Part shown: positions 14,328 through 23,800 of the stretch, in pieces
How the letters are laid out: every line of letters starts with the position of its first letter
How positions within the stretch are numbered: the stretch's first letter is position 1
IMG/VR virus record: IMGVR_UViG_3300048833_000737
Coordinates: 1 to 41,702 of that record
Source: a virus
Reading direction: 5' to 3' (one strand)
DNA length: 41,702 bases
The notes under the pieces: generated by a model
Told to the model about the DNA's origin: nothing
What the model saw: only the letters and a program-made list of their open reading frames with translations
The model's database searches: none
Position numbers and translations under genes: made by a program

Positions 14328-14785
14328 ACGCGCAATCCCCGAAGCCAGTTATGAACCTGGCAAAAGACATGCAGGACCAACTGGTCACTGAACTCAGTAA
14401 AGTACCTTTTACGCATGAGCGCCTGACGCCCGGATGGATGGCAATGGCAAAAAGTGCTTTGCGCAAAAAATCACCGCTTGCCCTGGGTATTCGTATTGCA
14501 GACTACAAAGCAATTCTGGAATTGGAAGCCGGTGACCCGGTGACTATGATGCAGTACAGCATCCTGAACAACAATCTGGAAAACTGCAGTATGCTGGACC
14601 TTTCCCTGCAGCTGGATGCTTACAGTGATCTGATGGAGGACTGTGAGGTTATGAGCGAAGCCTGGAATGCTGAAACGCTTGGCCTGCGTAAACAGGTGGA
14701 AGCGGATATCCTGGCCAGGTATGAAAATACCGTAGGTAAACCAGTCGGCGGCATGAAGGCAGTACCTAAAAAAAGTGATGCCTAA
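14324..14785 (+). CDS. Tail-module hypothetical protein (153 aa)
   Basis: The start overlaps the frameshifted chaperone stop by ATGA and the stop overlaps the next start by one base, so it is firmly in the late operon. The protein is helical, with a basic patch (AKSALRKKSPLALGIRIADY) followed by an acidic region (LDAYSDLMEDCEVMSEAW) and a basic tail (AVPKKSDA). The family is unknown. Position suggests an assembly or connector role rather than an enzyme. Confidence 0.55.
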   Translation: MNAQSPKPVMNLAKDMQDQLVTELSKVPFTHERLTPGWMAMAKSALRKKSPLALGIRIADYKAILELEAGDPVTMMQYSILNNNLENCSMLDLSLQLDAYSDLMEDCEVMSEAWNAETLGLRKQVEADILARYENTVGKPVGGMKAVPKKSDA

Positions 14786-15357
14786 TGAACCAGCCATTCA
14801 CCCATATTGAGCGCTTGTTTACGGCTATACTTGCTCAGAGTATAGCCGTACAAGGCCGGTTTAAATTACTGGCCAGGAACGGCGCTGAGTTGAACCAGGA
14901 CGAAGTACAGGAACTTACCCATGAGTTTACCAACAATAAAGCAGCTTTCCCGGTGGCAGCTATGCTGACGCCCAGGCTGATCGGAGAGGTAGGCGTATTG
15001 AATGACTACAAAGAAGTAGCCATCACCATGTTCTTCCTGGACACTACTCACTACAATGCATCCGGCCAGGTTAAAAACCCGGTACCACAGACCGGAAAAT
15101 CTGGTGATGATGCCATTGATGAATGGGACCGAATGGGTAAGGTAGCACTGGACTTTGTGCGGGTATTGATGGACGTTACTAAGCCGGTGAATAACCCTAC
15201 CAGTAAGTTCAGAGTAAGACAGCAACGGTATTTCATTGACCCGGTTTCATACGTTAGCAGCAACCGCCTTTCAGGTGTACGGCTGCAGTTTACTGGTGAA
15301 ATCTTTGTGGGCTGTGATATCACCGATTATCCACCAACCATACAAATCCCTGAATAA
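14785..15357 (+). CDS. Probable tail-completion or minor structural protein (190 aa)
   Basis: This protein has a helical start (IERLFTAILAQSIAVQGRF) and a beta-rich second half (YKEVAITMFFLD, RVRQQRYFIDPVSYV, RLSGVRLQFTGEIFVGCDI) ending TIQIPE. The size and all-beta C-terminal part resemble tail-terminator or minor tail subunits, but I cannot name the family. The coding sequence contains a perfect 12-base-pair inverted repeat at 14820-14850, 35 bases after the start. It is joined to its neighbours by one-base overlaps on both sides. Confidence 0.55.
   Translation: MNQPFTHIERLFTAILAQSIAVQGRFKLLARNGAELNQDEVQELTHEFTNNKAAFPVAAMLTPRLIGEVGVLNDYKEVAITMFFLDTTHYNASGQVKNPVPQTGKSGDDAIDEWDRMGKVALDFVRVLMDVTKPVNNPTSKFRVRQQRYFIDPVSYVSSNRLSGVRLQFTGEIFVGCDITDYPPTIQIPE
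14820..14850 (+). repeat. Perfect 12-bp inverted repeat inside a coding sequence
   Basis: TACGGCTATACT (14820-14831) and AGTATAGCCGTA (14839-14850) are exact reverse complements separated by the seven bases TGCTCAG. The RNA would form a stable 12-bp hairpin beginning 35 bases after the ATG of the 14785 gene. No T tract follows. It could slow ribosomes or act as a protein-binding site. Confidence 0.6.
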
Positions 15358-15668
15358 TGCAAACACCAAAATCACCTATTGTGCCTGATCGGCGTATGCC
15401 TGCACATATAGCTGCTGCGTATCCGGATGAACAGCGACCCAACAAAATTGATGCAGCCATGCGTGAACAGCTGGCAGCGGAACGTATGGGTATAACCGTG
15501 GCCAGGCTACGGGAGATTAATGCCTATGCTGGGAAATTGCGTAAAAAGTTCCCTCACATGGCACCCAGTCGCCTGCAGCGCAAAGTGTGCGAATATTTCA
15601 AAATAAAGCTGGTTGATAATGACACTAAAGCAGATAGCACTGATGATTCCAGCGGAGTATCGCAGTGA
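15357..15668 (+). CDS. Hypothetical phage protein (103 aa)
   Basis: A basic, proline-containing N-terminus (QTPKSPIVPDRRMPAHIAA) leads to a helical basic region (IDAAMREQLAAERMGITVAR, YAGKLRKKFPHMAPSRLQRK). The tail is short, acidic and rich in Asp and Ser. The helix pair with GITVARLREIN between could be a helix-turn-helix-like element, but that is weak. It overlaps the next gene by 56 bases. The function is unknown; position suggests a tail assembly factor. Confidence 0.5.
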   Translation: MQTPKSPIVPDRRMPAHIAAAYPDEQRPNKIDAAMREQLAAERMGITVARLREINAYAGKLRKKFPHMAPSRLQRKVCEYFKIKLVDNDTKADSTDDSSGVSQ

Positions 15669-15885
15669 GATACTGGAATTGAATATGATTGCCCGTGCCC
15701 AGGCCAATAGCCAGGACACGACCATGGAGTACCTCATGCAAATATGGGGCACCTATATTGAGCCGGATGCTCACCTGGATGCAGCCTGTGGGCTCTGCAG
15801 GGAGCGGATTTTAAAGAATTACCGGCAGCTGCAGCCGGTGATGGTAGAATTAAAGAAACAGGAAAACCTTTTAAAAGCGCTGTGA
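15613..15885 (+). CDS. Hypothetical phage protein (about 90 aa)
   Basis: The start is uncertain: ATGs at 15613 and 15619 lie inside the previous gene, and one at 15685 lies just after its stop. The N-terminal part (LKQIALMIPAEYRSEILELN) looks like real helical protein, which favours the long form. A CGLCRERILKNYRQLQP segment holds a CxxC pair, and the C-terminus is a charged helix. The stop overlaps the GTG start of the next gene. The family is unknown. Confidence 0.5.
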   Translation: MIMTLKQIALMIPAEYRSEILELNMIARAQANSQDTTMEYLMQIWGTYIEPDAHLDAACGLCRERILKNYRQLQPVMVELKKQENLLKAL

Positions 15886-16397
15886 GGAATAACGTTGAAA
15901 TATTACAGAGTGCCCGGCAGGTGATTGAGCAGGCCATCCGTGAGGAATTGCGTGCCCAGGGCCATTATTTAACCGGCAGCCTGGAACGTAGTTTGACGGC
16001 AGACTTCACCCTGGGCAATACTACCATCATGCAAGGGGAAGCGCTTTTTTATGGCCAGATTCTGAATGATGGTGTTTCGCCGGCCAGAATACCATTTTCC
16101 GGATCCACCGGGAACGGTGGCACCAGTGCGTACATAGAAGGCCTGAAACGGTATTTCATGCTCAAAGGGCTTTCTGATCAGGAAGCGCTTCGTGCCGCCT
16201 TCGCTACTGCTCACGTACACAAGCGGGAAGGTATGCCTTCCCAGGGTAGCAGCCAGTACAGCAGTAACGGAAGGCGCCTGAAGGCCATTGAAACAGCCTG
16301 GAACGATAGCAGCAGACGGGTGGACCGGGTGCTGGATAATGCTTATCAGCGGGAGATCGATAAAACTTTTATGCAAACCAAAAGCGAGACTATCTAA
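15882..16397 (+). CDS. Minor tail or head-tail joining protein, HK97 gp10-like
   Basis: The GTG at 15882 overlaps the preceding stop. A long amphipathic N-terminal helix (VEILQSARQVIEQAIREEL) is followed by GHYLTGSLERSLTADF and ALFYGQILNDGVSPARIPF. These resemble the 'g.L..Si......a.yYg..le.Gt' layout of HK97-gp10-like tail-completion proteins. The C-terminal helix carries KAIETAWNDSSRRVDRVLD. It would sit at the tail-head interface, though the family match is by shape and not by a definite motif. Confidence 0.5.
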   Translation: MRNNVEILQSARQVIEQAIREELRAQGHYLTGSLERSLTADFTLGNTTIMQGEALFYGQILNDGVSPARIPFSGSTGNGGTSAYIEGLKRYFMLKGLSDQEALRAAFATAHVHKREGMPSQGSSQYSSNGRRLKAIETAWNDSSRRVDRVLDNAYQREIDKTFMQTKSETI

Positions 16398-17932
16398 TGG
16401 CAGTTACCAATGTACTAGGCCCGGAGCCTAATGAGATAAAAAGCGCCTACCGACCCATCATTTTTGATGTGACGGTACCAGGTGCTCCTAAGGTTGTTTA
16501 TTGTGACCTTTACTTTAATGGCCGGTATTATAAGACCCTGAGCAAAACGCAATACCATTCCAGAAACAGTTCCGGCAGTTACAGCTATTGGAAGTTTGAT
16601 ATTGCAGATGCCTGCCAGGAGTTTCTGCAGAAAGTACTGGCCCCAATTGATAGCACCCTGGTGCAAAATGCTGATAAGGCGTTCATTGGTGTTTATTGTC
16701 GTTTCAGAGATAGCCAGCTGGATGCAGATGGTTTAATCATTCCGGAGGGACCGGTACCGGTGCAGGGCACAATGGAATCAGAACCAGTACCAGGTGGTGG
16801 GCAGCAGAGTACTGATTTTTTTGTTCTTAATGTGGCATTGAAACACCATCACGAGCCATCCCTTGCCAATCATTTGAGCCGGTACATGGCCAGCCCATTT
16901 GATGAAAACTGTTATCCATTAAGCCGGAGGCCCAGGCGCTACCATATTTCACTGGGGAGTAGTGATTTTTACCCGGTGATTGATACTGCATTCCAGCGGT
17001 GCAGCCCTAACCTTCGGCTGAATTATAAGTATTTCGGGCAATCATCATTTAGCCAGGCTTCCAGTATAGCCAGTTATGGGGTAATTGTTTCTACTATCAC
17101 CAGCTTATCCGTGGTACAAATTGGTGATTTAATCAGTTTGAACTGGCAATATACCGGCAACCCCAGCAGCTTTAACGTGCAGGTTGATGCTGGTATAGTT
17201 CAGAATACACCAGTGCCCAGCATTGAACTGGCCGGGCTATCAGTTGGCAGCCATACAGTAGCCATCCGGCCCATATCCGGGTGTGCTCAGGGTACTCAGT
17301 TCAGTACCAATATTACGGTGGATGAAGCTGCTGAACTGTGTAACCTGGAAGTTTATACAGTATTAATCACTCAAACCGGTGCAGATACGATACAGGTGGG
17401 CGCTTTTATGAATGCGACTGCACCCAGTTATGCATACAGTTTAGATGGAGGTCCCAATGTGCCAGTGGCAGCATTGCCGTTCACCGTTTCAGGCATCACA
17501 CCTGGGGGCCATACCTTGAAATTGACACCGGTTTGTGATGATGATCGGCTGGGTGTACCAGCTACTGCCAGCTTCACGCAAACCCCTTCACCATCCATCA
17601 CGCAAACCAGCAACACCACAACCGGAGTAGGTGGTACCCGTACACAGGTTTTTCTGATCGGGCCAAACGTCAATCCTGGAAACCGTTACACGGTCGGAGT
17701 GTACAGCTATGTGATTACCGTGGTGGCAGTTGCAGGTGATACGCCGAGTAGCATAGCTACCAAACTGCGTGATGCCGTGAATGGGACGACTACAGCGCAA
17801 TGGAACTCATTTGGTGTGGCACCAGCACCAGGTACAGCAGGCTATCCACCCAATGCAACCGCCAGCGGTGCGTACCTGACATTAAAACTCAATCACGTAA
17901 ACTCATTTTCTGCATCTGCATTTATATCTTAA
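16397..17932 (+). CDS. Phage tail protein with two Ig-like repeats (511 aa)
   Basis: The N-terminal 200 residues form a beta-rich domain (KVVYCDLYFNGRYYKTLSKT) that may be a baseplate or tail-structural fold. Residues about 230-395 hold two related Ig/FN3-like modules, each ending in a G-SHTVAIRPISGC or G-GHTLKLTPVCD strand. The C-terminal part (TVGVYSYVITVVAVAGDTPS, then SIATKLRDAVN) matches a small repeat seen in surface-exposed phage proteins. It would be a virion surface component, perhaps binding polysaccharide weakly. Its start overlaps the previous gene by one base. Confidence 0.55.
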   Translation: MAVTNVLGPEPNEIKSAYRPIIFDVTVPGAPKVVYCDLYFNGRYYKTLSKTQYHSRNSSGSYSYWKFDIADACQEFLQKVLAPIDSTLVQNADKAFIGVYCRFRDSQLDADGLIIPEGPVPVQGTMESEPVPGGGQQSTDFFVLNVALKHHHEPSLANHLSRYMASPFDENCYPLSRRPRRYHISLGSSDFYPVIDTAFQRCSPNLRLNYKYFGQSSFSQASSIASYGVIVSTITSLSVVQIGDLISLNWQYTGNPSSFNVQVDAGIVQNTPVPSIELAGLSVGSHTVAIRPISGCAQGTQFSTNITVDEAAELCNLEVYTVLITQTGADTIQVGAFMNATAPSYAYSLDGGPNVPVAALPFTVSGITPGGHTLKLTPVCDDDRLGVPATASFTQTPSPSITQTSNTTTGVGGTRTQVFLIGPNVNPGNRYTVGVYSYVITVVAVAGDTPSSIATKLRDAVNGTTTAQWNSFGVAPAPGTAGYPPNATASGAYLTLKLNHVNSFSASAFIS

Positions 17933-17934
17933 TC

Positions 17935-18507
17935 ATGGCAGTATTAAACTACATACCAAACGGTCCGGCCAATCTGCAAAGCATTTTCCCAGGCATTGAA
18001 TTCGCTGAACTTGCTGAGTATTTTATTGAGTTGATGGCTGAGGATGGCACCACTATGGTAGCCAGGAGTACGGTGAATGTTTTGCATAAGCGGTGTTCAG
18101 ATACGGTGCGGATCCACTTTGTTAATGGTTGTGGCACAATGGATGCCATTGACTTTGATATACAGCAGCTGCAGCACCAGGTAAAGAGTGAAGAATTTCA
18201 AACCCCAGGCACCGATCCGCATGATTATAGCCGTCACGGCATTCAGCGCTTTAATATCAAGGCCAATGATGTATATGAAGCCGTGAACATTCTGTATGGT
18301 GAAGAACAACAGGAATGGCTGGATGAACTCTTTGACAGCCCAATGGCCTGGATAGAACAAAGCAACCCCTTCACGAATGAGCGCTTTTATCTGCCTATTC
18401 TCATACTGGACAATGAGCGCCAGAAAATCAAGCCCAATGGCCGGTACCTGTATGAAATCAGAATACAGTTTAAACTATCCAATGAAGTAACCACAATCCG
18501 GAACTAA
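17935..18507 (+). CDS. Phage tail protein (190 aa)
   Basis: ATG 17935, two bases after the previous stop, replaces the earlier in-frame start at 17800, which lies inside the previous gene. The protein is beta-rich with an N-terminal NYIPNGPANLQSIFPGIEFA segment, a central VRIHFVNGCGTMDAIDFD strand pair and a C-terminal RYLYEIRIQFKLSNE strand. This looks like a small distal-tail-type domain. It is flanked by two larger tail genes and is probably their partner. No enzyme motif is seen. Confidence 0.5.
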   Translation: MAVLNYIPNGPANLQSIFPGIEFAELAEYFIELMAEDGTTMVARSTVNVLHKRCSDTVRIHFVNGCGTMDAIDFDIQQLQHQVKSEEFQTPGTDPHDYSRHGIQRFNIKANDVYEAVNILYGEEQQEWLDELFDSPMAWIEQSNPFTNERFYLPILILDNERQKIKPNGRYLYEIRIQFKLSNEVTTIRN

Positions 18508-20825
18508 TGAGCCAAAAAAGCAAATATGTTCGCGTAACCATAGACGGCCAGGAGATTGACATTGAGCAGACGGATGATCTGCCAATTGCAATCAGTTACC
18601 AGGTGGAGGACGTTAAGAACTTTCAGGAAAAAAGAAGCGCCAGCAGCCTGGATATCACCGTGCCTGCAACCACTCTTAACAGCAGATTAAGCAATGGGCT
18701 GCACAATCCGGACGTGCTGGACATGACGGAGGATAAGCGCTATTCAAAGCCTGTTCCTGCAGTAATTGAAGCCGGCGGGTATGAATTGCTGGTGGGCAAA
18801 GCATTCCGGAAGCGTGCCCGGCACCGCCGTAACCCCATAAGCTATGACTTTGACCTGTATGGTGATAATGCGGATTGGATTATTTCTTTGCGGGAAACAA
18901 CCCTGTTTGATGCACTGCAGCACGTCAATTTTTTGTTTACTAAAGAGGGCATCATTGACAGCTGGGCATTTGATGGCCGTGACCCGCAATTGCCGTATGT
19001 TTTTGCTCCTTTCCGGCATAGCCAAACAATGGATGAAGGGTATAGCAATTATGTGATGGACCCACCGCCAAAAGTATTGGATTGGAGTATGTCACCGCAC
19101 TACATGCGGCCATCCCTTTCCATTTATTGGATACTTTACTGGGGCTTTAAGCTGGCAGGGTACAGAATTGAAAGCGACTTTTTTGAAACAGATTATTTCC
19201 GGCGTGCCGTCACGCCGTGGGTGTATGGTAGTTTTCTGTACAGTGATGGCACCCGGCTGGATAACCTGGACTTTCTGGCGAAAGCAAACCAGGCCGTGGC
19301 ATTTGAGGATGATTTTGCAGAGCAATACATTGACTGTGAGGTAAGCAATGACAGCACAAATGGCGCCTTTGATAATAATGGTTCCTATGAGTATGATGCA
19401 GCTAACCTCGCTATGAAGTGGACCTATTTGCCAGCGTATGATTATGGCAACCTGGATGCAACCTTTCATTTTCAGGCCGTGGTAGATACGACCGTGGCAG
19501 CGAATAGCCGGAGTGAATTGCATGTTCACTGGTTTAAAAACGGGGTTCAGTTTCGTGATACTGAACTGGTTAATCTAAATGCGCCTGTTATTGGGCGCCG
19601 TGATCAGGCCGGTACGGTCGAAGATTTCGCCAGCATAGCAGTGGTCCCGGGTGATGTTATCACCGCAAAGGTTCAGCTGTATATGTTTGCCAGCAGCCTG
19701 GGAAGGGCAAACTTTTCAATTGAAGTGGTGGCATTTGAACTGGATTATTTTCGCATACCCCTGGGTGGTACCATTGACTTTAAAAACTACAATGGCCTGA
19801 AGAAACACAAGTTTCTGGACCTATTGCGTGGTGTGACGGATGCTTTCAATTTAGAGTTTGGTACAGACAGCATATCAAAAACCGTTCGCATAGAGCCTGC
19901 ACATGCGTACAGTTTAACCGGCAATCTGCCAGACCGGACGGGCTACTGGAATGGTCAGACCGTGGACTGGACAGATAAGCAGGATTTAAGTAAGGACAGC
20001 GTGATTGAGTACCTGGATGAAGGAGAAAGAGAGCTCATTTTTTGCTTCAAAGAAGATAACCAGGACGGCCTGATAAAAATGGTGCAGGACCGGTATAGTT
20101 TACGCCTGGCCAGTTCAAAGTACGTGCTTCCAGAAAGATACCAGGCTGGTAAAAAAGAGTATTCAAACCGGTTTTTTAGTCCGACTATGCACTATCTGGT
20201 GCGCCAGTGGGAGCCAGCCGGTGAACCACCCTACATGGTGGCCATTGTTCCGGAAAACCGTTCAGATACCAGTGGCCGTGAAGCGGATAACACCATACAG
20301 CCAAAATTGTGCTGGTATAAAGGCACTCAGCCCTATGGATGGGTATTTGATCAGGAAAAGCGTACCGACTTCCCTATGATGTTTGCCGTCAATTACAACC
20401 TGGGCGGCGAGAATGATCCGGTATTTAGTTACTGTGATGAAGCCATACCTAATGACACCGGCGGCTTCAATGTCGGCCGTGGGCTGCTGAAACGTTTTTT
20501 CTGGCAGCGCCTGGCCAATATGAGAAAGGGTATGATTTATAACACTCCCCTAAAATTGAACAATTTTGACGTCTGCAACCAGCGGCACCGGGAGTATAAA
20601 CTACTGGGTGGCCATAAATGGGAACTGATTGCCATCAATAGCTATAAGCCATTGATGGATCAGTCAACAGACTGCGTGCTGCGTAAAGTAGAACCGTTGA
20701 GCATAGAGGACAAGGAAGCAACCTTCCCGAGTGATACCAGCGTGCTGGCAGATACATTGACCAGCAATTCCTTTGACCAAAAATACAAGCCTCTTATTTG
20801 TTTAACCACTGATATACCTGCGTAA
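18507..20825 (+). CDS. Large tail or baseplate protein (772 aa)
   Basis: The N-terminus VRVTIDGQEIDIEQTDDL followed by EKRSASSLDITVPATTLN has the insertion-domain pattern of Bacteroidota phage baseplate or hub proteins. KPVPAVIEAGGYELLVGKA and DFDLYGDNADWIISLRETTL continue the beta-sandwich-like region. The middle (residues about 280-430) looks like a carbohydrate-binding or Ig-type insertion. The C-terminal part resembles a tail hub. It has no signal peptide. One-base overlaps join it to the genes on both sides. The specific family is uncertain. Confidence 0.55.
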   Translation: MSQKSKYVRVTIDGQEIDIEQTDDLPIAISYQVEDVKNFQEKRSASSLDITVPATTLNSRLSNGLHNPDVLDMTEDKRYSKPVPAVIEAGGYELLVGKAFRKRARHRRNPISYDFDLYGDNADWIISLRETTLFDALQHVNFLFTKEGIIDSWAFDGRDPQLPYVFAPFRHSQTMDEGYSNYVMDPPPKVLDWSMSPHYMRPSLSIYWILYWGFKLAGYRIESDFFETDYFRRAVTPWVYGSFLYSDGTRLDNLDFLAKANQAVAFEDDFAEQYIDCEVSNDSTNGAFDNNGSYEYDAANLAMKWTYLPAYDYGNLDATFHFQAVVDTTVAANSRSELHVHWFKNGVQFRDTELVNLNAPVIGRRDQAGTVEDFASIAVVPGDVITAKVQLYMFASSLGRANFSIEVVAFELDYFRIPLGGTIDFKNYNGLKKHKFLDLLRGVTDAFNLEFGTDSISKTVRIEPAHAYSLTGNLPDRTGYWNGQTVDWTDKQDLSKDSVIEYLDEGERELIFCFKEDNQDGLIKMVQDRYSLRLASSKYVLPERYQAGKKEYSNRFFSPTMHYLVRQWEPAGEPPYMVAIVPENRSDTSGREADNTIQPKLCWYKGTQPYGWVFDQEKRTDFPMMFAVNYNLGGENDPVFSYCDEAIPNDTGGFNVGRGLLKRFFWQRLANMRKGMIYNTPLKLNNFDVCNQRHREYKLLGGHKWELIAINSYKPLMDQSTDCVLRKVEPLSIEDKEATFPSDTSVLADTLTSNSFDQKYKPLICLTTDIPA

Positions 20826-23800
20826 TGGCACAATCACAACTGACAAAAATTTATGAACTGCGTTCCATTGGCTATGAAGAACTGCAGGGCCAGTTAACCA
20901 ATATCAATACGGCATTTTCCGAGATCCGGAAAAATAAAGAGGCCCTGAATAAAATGGCCGGCAAAGGTAGCCGTACCAGTGAGGAACTGGAAAAGGAGCG
21001 CCAGGCTACGGAAAAGCTGCGTGTGGAAGAACAGGAATTGCGTAACCAGCGCTTGAAAATGCAGAATGAGGCCAAAGCATGGGCACTGCTGCAGCAGCAG
21101 GAAAAGCAGCGCCTGCAGGAACAAGCCAGGTTCGCAAAAGTAGCTGCAGGCAGTTACAATGAATTGTATTTGCAGTACCGTGAATTGTACAAACTGGTGA
21201 AGGCTGCACCAGCTGGTGGCCAGGTGACTTTCCTGGGCAACACCCTGCAGTATGATCAGGCAATTAAAAAGCTGCAGGAGTTGGCAGCAGCAGAGCAAAA
21301 TTTCCGGCGCCAGTTTCAGCGTGATGGCCTGCTGGTGGGAGAATATACCAGCGGTATCGTGCAGGCTTTCAAGTCAATGGGATTGGATGATCTGATAGGT
21401 GGCCAGATTACCAAAGCTAAAGGCCGTTTGACAGACCTGAATACGGAGTTTAACAAGCTGCAGCAGGAACTTTCTGAAACCAAAGTGGCCGGTGATGGTA
21501 GCCTGCAGGCTATTGAACGAATGCTCATTGAAAACCGTAAGGAAGCCATTGCACTCACCCAGCAGGTAGGCAAATTAGAAGCAGAATTCAGGGGCACTGG
21601 TGATGTGGGTAATCAAATTACGGCCAGCCTGGCAGCAGGCTTCAAAGATGCAAAAAACCAGCTGAGTAATTTCGTGCTGGGGTATGTAGGTTTTCAGGCA
21701 GCACTGGGCGGGGTACAGCGTGCCATTGACCTAAACGCTGAGTTATCTGATAAGTTTGTGGACCTGCAGCGGATTCTGGGTATTACGGAGGAAGCGACCG
21801 CCAAAGTGGTGAACAGCTTAAAGCAGATTGATTCCCGTACCTCATTGCAAGGCCTCACGGATATTGCCATCATAGCAGCGAAGGCCGGCGTGGCAGCGGA
21901 GGATATTGACGGCGTTACTGCTGCTATTGATCAGCTGGTACTGGTGGCCGGTAAGGAACTGGGTGACGTAGAAAAATCAACGGAGAGCCTGGTAAAACTG
22001 GTGAACATCTTTTCGGAAGATGGCAAAGTAACAGGTGATGCCGTTCGTTCAATAGGTAACGGCCTGGTGGAACTGGCCAATGCTGGCGTGGCATCCGGTG
22101 GATTCCTGATTGATTTCTCCCAGCGTTTAGCCGGTGTGGCCGGGACGGCAAACATTAGCCTGGATTCTGTGCTGGGGCTGGCTGCAGGCTTTGAAGAACT
22201 GGGCCAATCCAGTGAAGTTTCCAGCGGCGCCGTGGTACAGGTATTAAGTAAGATCGGCCAGGACGTTCCAAAGTATGCAAAGCTGGCCGGTAAGTCCGTG
22301 GAGGAATTCACGCAAACTTTGCGAACTGCACCCCAGGAAGCGCTTTTGCAGCTGGCTGAAAACCTGGGTGGTAATGGTGGCGCCTTTGATGAACTGAGTA
22401 AAAACTTTGCAGATGCTGAGGCCCGTGGCATCCGGGTAATTCAGACCCTGGGCGTATTGGGCGCTAATGCAGATACTTTCCGGGCAAAGATCAAACTGGC
22501 AGGCGGTGCCCTGGCTGATACTAATGCGATCGTTGACGGCGCCAACCAGAAACAGCAGACGTTTGGAGCAACCGTGGATAAGATCAGGAAACAGTTTGAA
22601 CTGCTGGGCAATAACAAAGCCGTGCAGGCGCTGATGCTGGCCGTAGCTGGTGCCATATCCTTGCTGATTGCCAACCTGCCTACATTGCTGGTATTATTGG
22701 GGGCACTCGCCGTGAATTGGGCCATCCAAAATGCAAACCTGCTTTTACTCAATGCTTCCATGATCGGGTATAACCTGCTCATTGCCCGTAACTACGTGCT
22801 GATGGGTTTGCTTACTCCTTTACTGGTAGCCCAAAAAATTGCATTGTTTCTGCTGAATGGAGCCTATACACTGGTGACGGCTGCAGCCAGTCGTTTCAAT
22901 ATTGTTATCGGTCGGACACCACTGGGGCTAATCTTAACCGGTATCACCTTGCTCACTGCTGCTACGGTGGCCTATGGTAACTCATTAAATGCAGCCAGCA
23001 ACCGGTTGAGAGAGCAAAACAGGCAGGCCCGGATAATGAATGAACTGCAGAATGAAGCCAGAAAATCCGTCACAGAAACCATCGCAAAGGAGCAAACCTA
23101 CCTGAGTATCATCCGGGACAATACCCTGGCACTGGGTACCCGTCAAAGGGCGTTGAATGAATTAATTGCACTCAACCCAGAATATCTGAAAGGCCTCACT
23201 CTGGAAAACATTGAAATGGATAAGGGCCGCAAAATTTTGGAACAGTACAATCAGGCACTGTACAATAAAGCACTTGCAGAAGCTGCTGCAGCTAGATCAT
23301 CCCGGGAGTTTCAAAAGCTGGTAAGCCTGCAGACACTTCAACAGGACGTCCAATTTGCTTTGAAAACCGGTAAAGGGTTGGACCTTTCTGATATTGATAC
23401 CGGCATACTGGACCAGCTGGCAGAAACCACTGACACCCCATTCCTTAACAGCTTATTCCTGGCAGCGGCCAAAGGTATAGGTGCCAGCCTTGACAATGTG
23501 AGCCAGCTGCGTGACCTGGATAAAATACTGCAAGCAAACATTAATGAGCAGCAGCAGATCGTAAATGATGTGGAGAAAAATAAACTGCTCATTGACAAAG
23601 CGCTGGGTAAGCCTACGACTGATAAAAAAACCGGTGGCGGTAGAGTGGTGACGGATGAAGAAAAGAAAAAAGGCAGGCGCCGGGCTGATCGGCTGGACGT
23701 TGATATACAAAACCAGTTTAAGGACATTGATGCTTTGCGGGATGAAGCCCTGGCCAAAGAAAGGCAGCGCCGGCTGAAGGATGAAATTGACGAGGAAACC

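Noticed and set aside
21924-23757. Several minus-strand frames of 75-166 codons inside the tape measure gene
   Set aside because: Composition is Ser/Pro/Leu-rich as expected for antisense of Ala/Glu/Lys codons, and the tape measure reading is clear.
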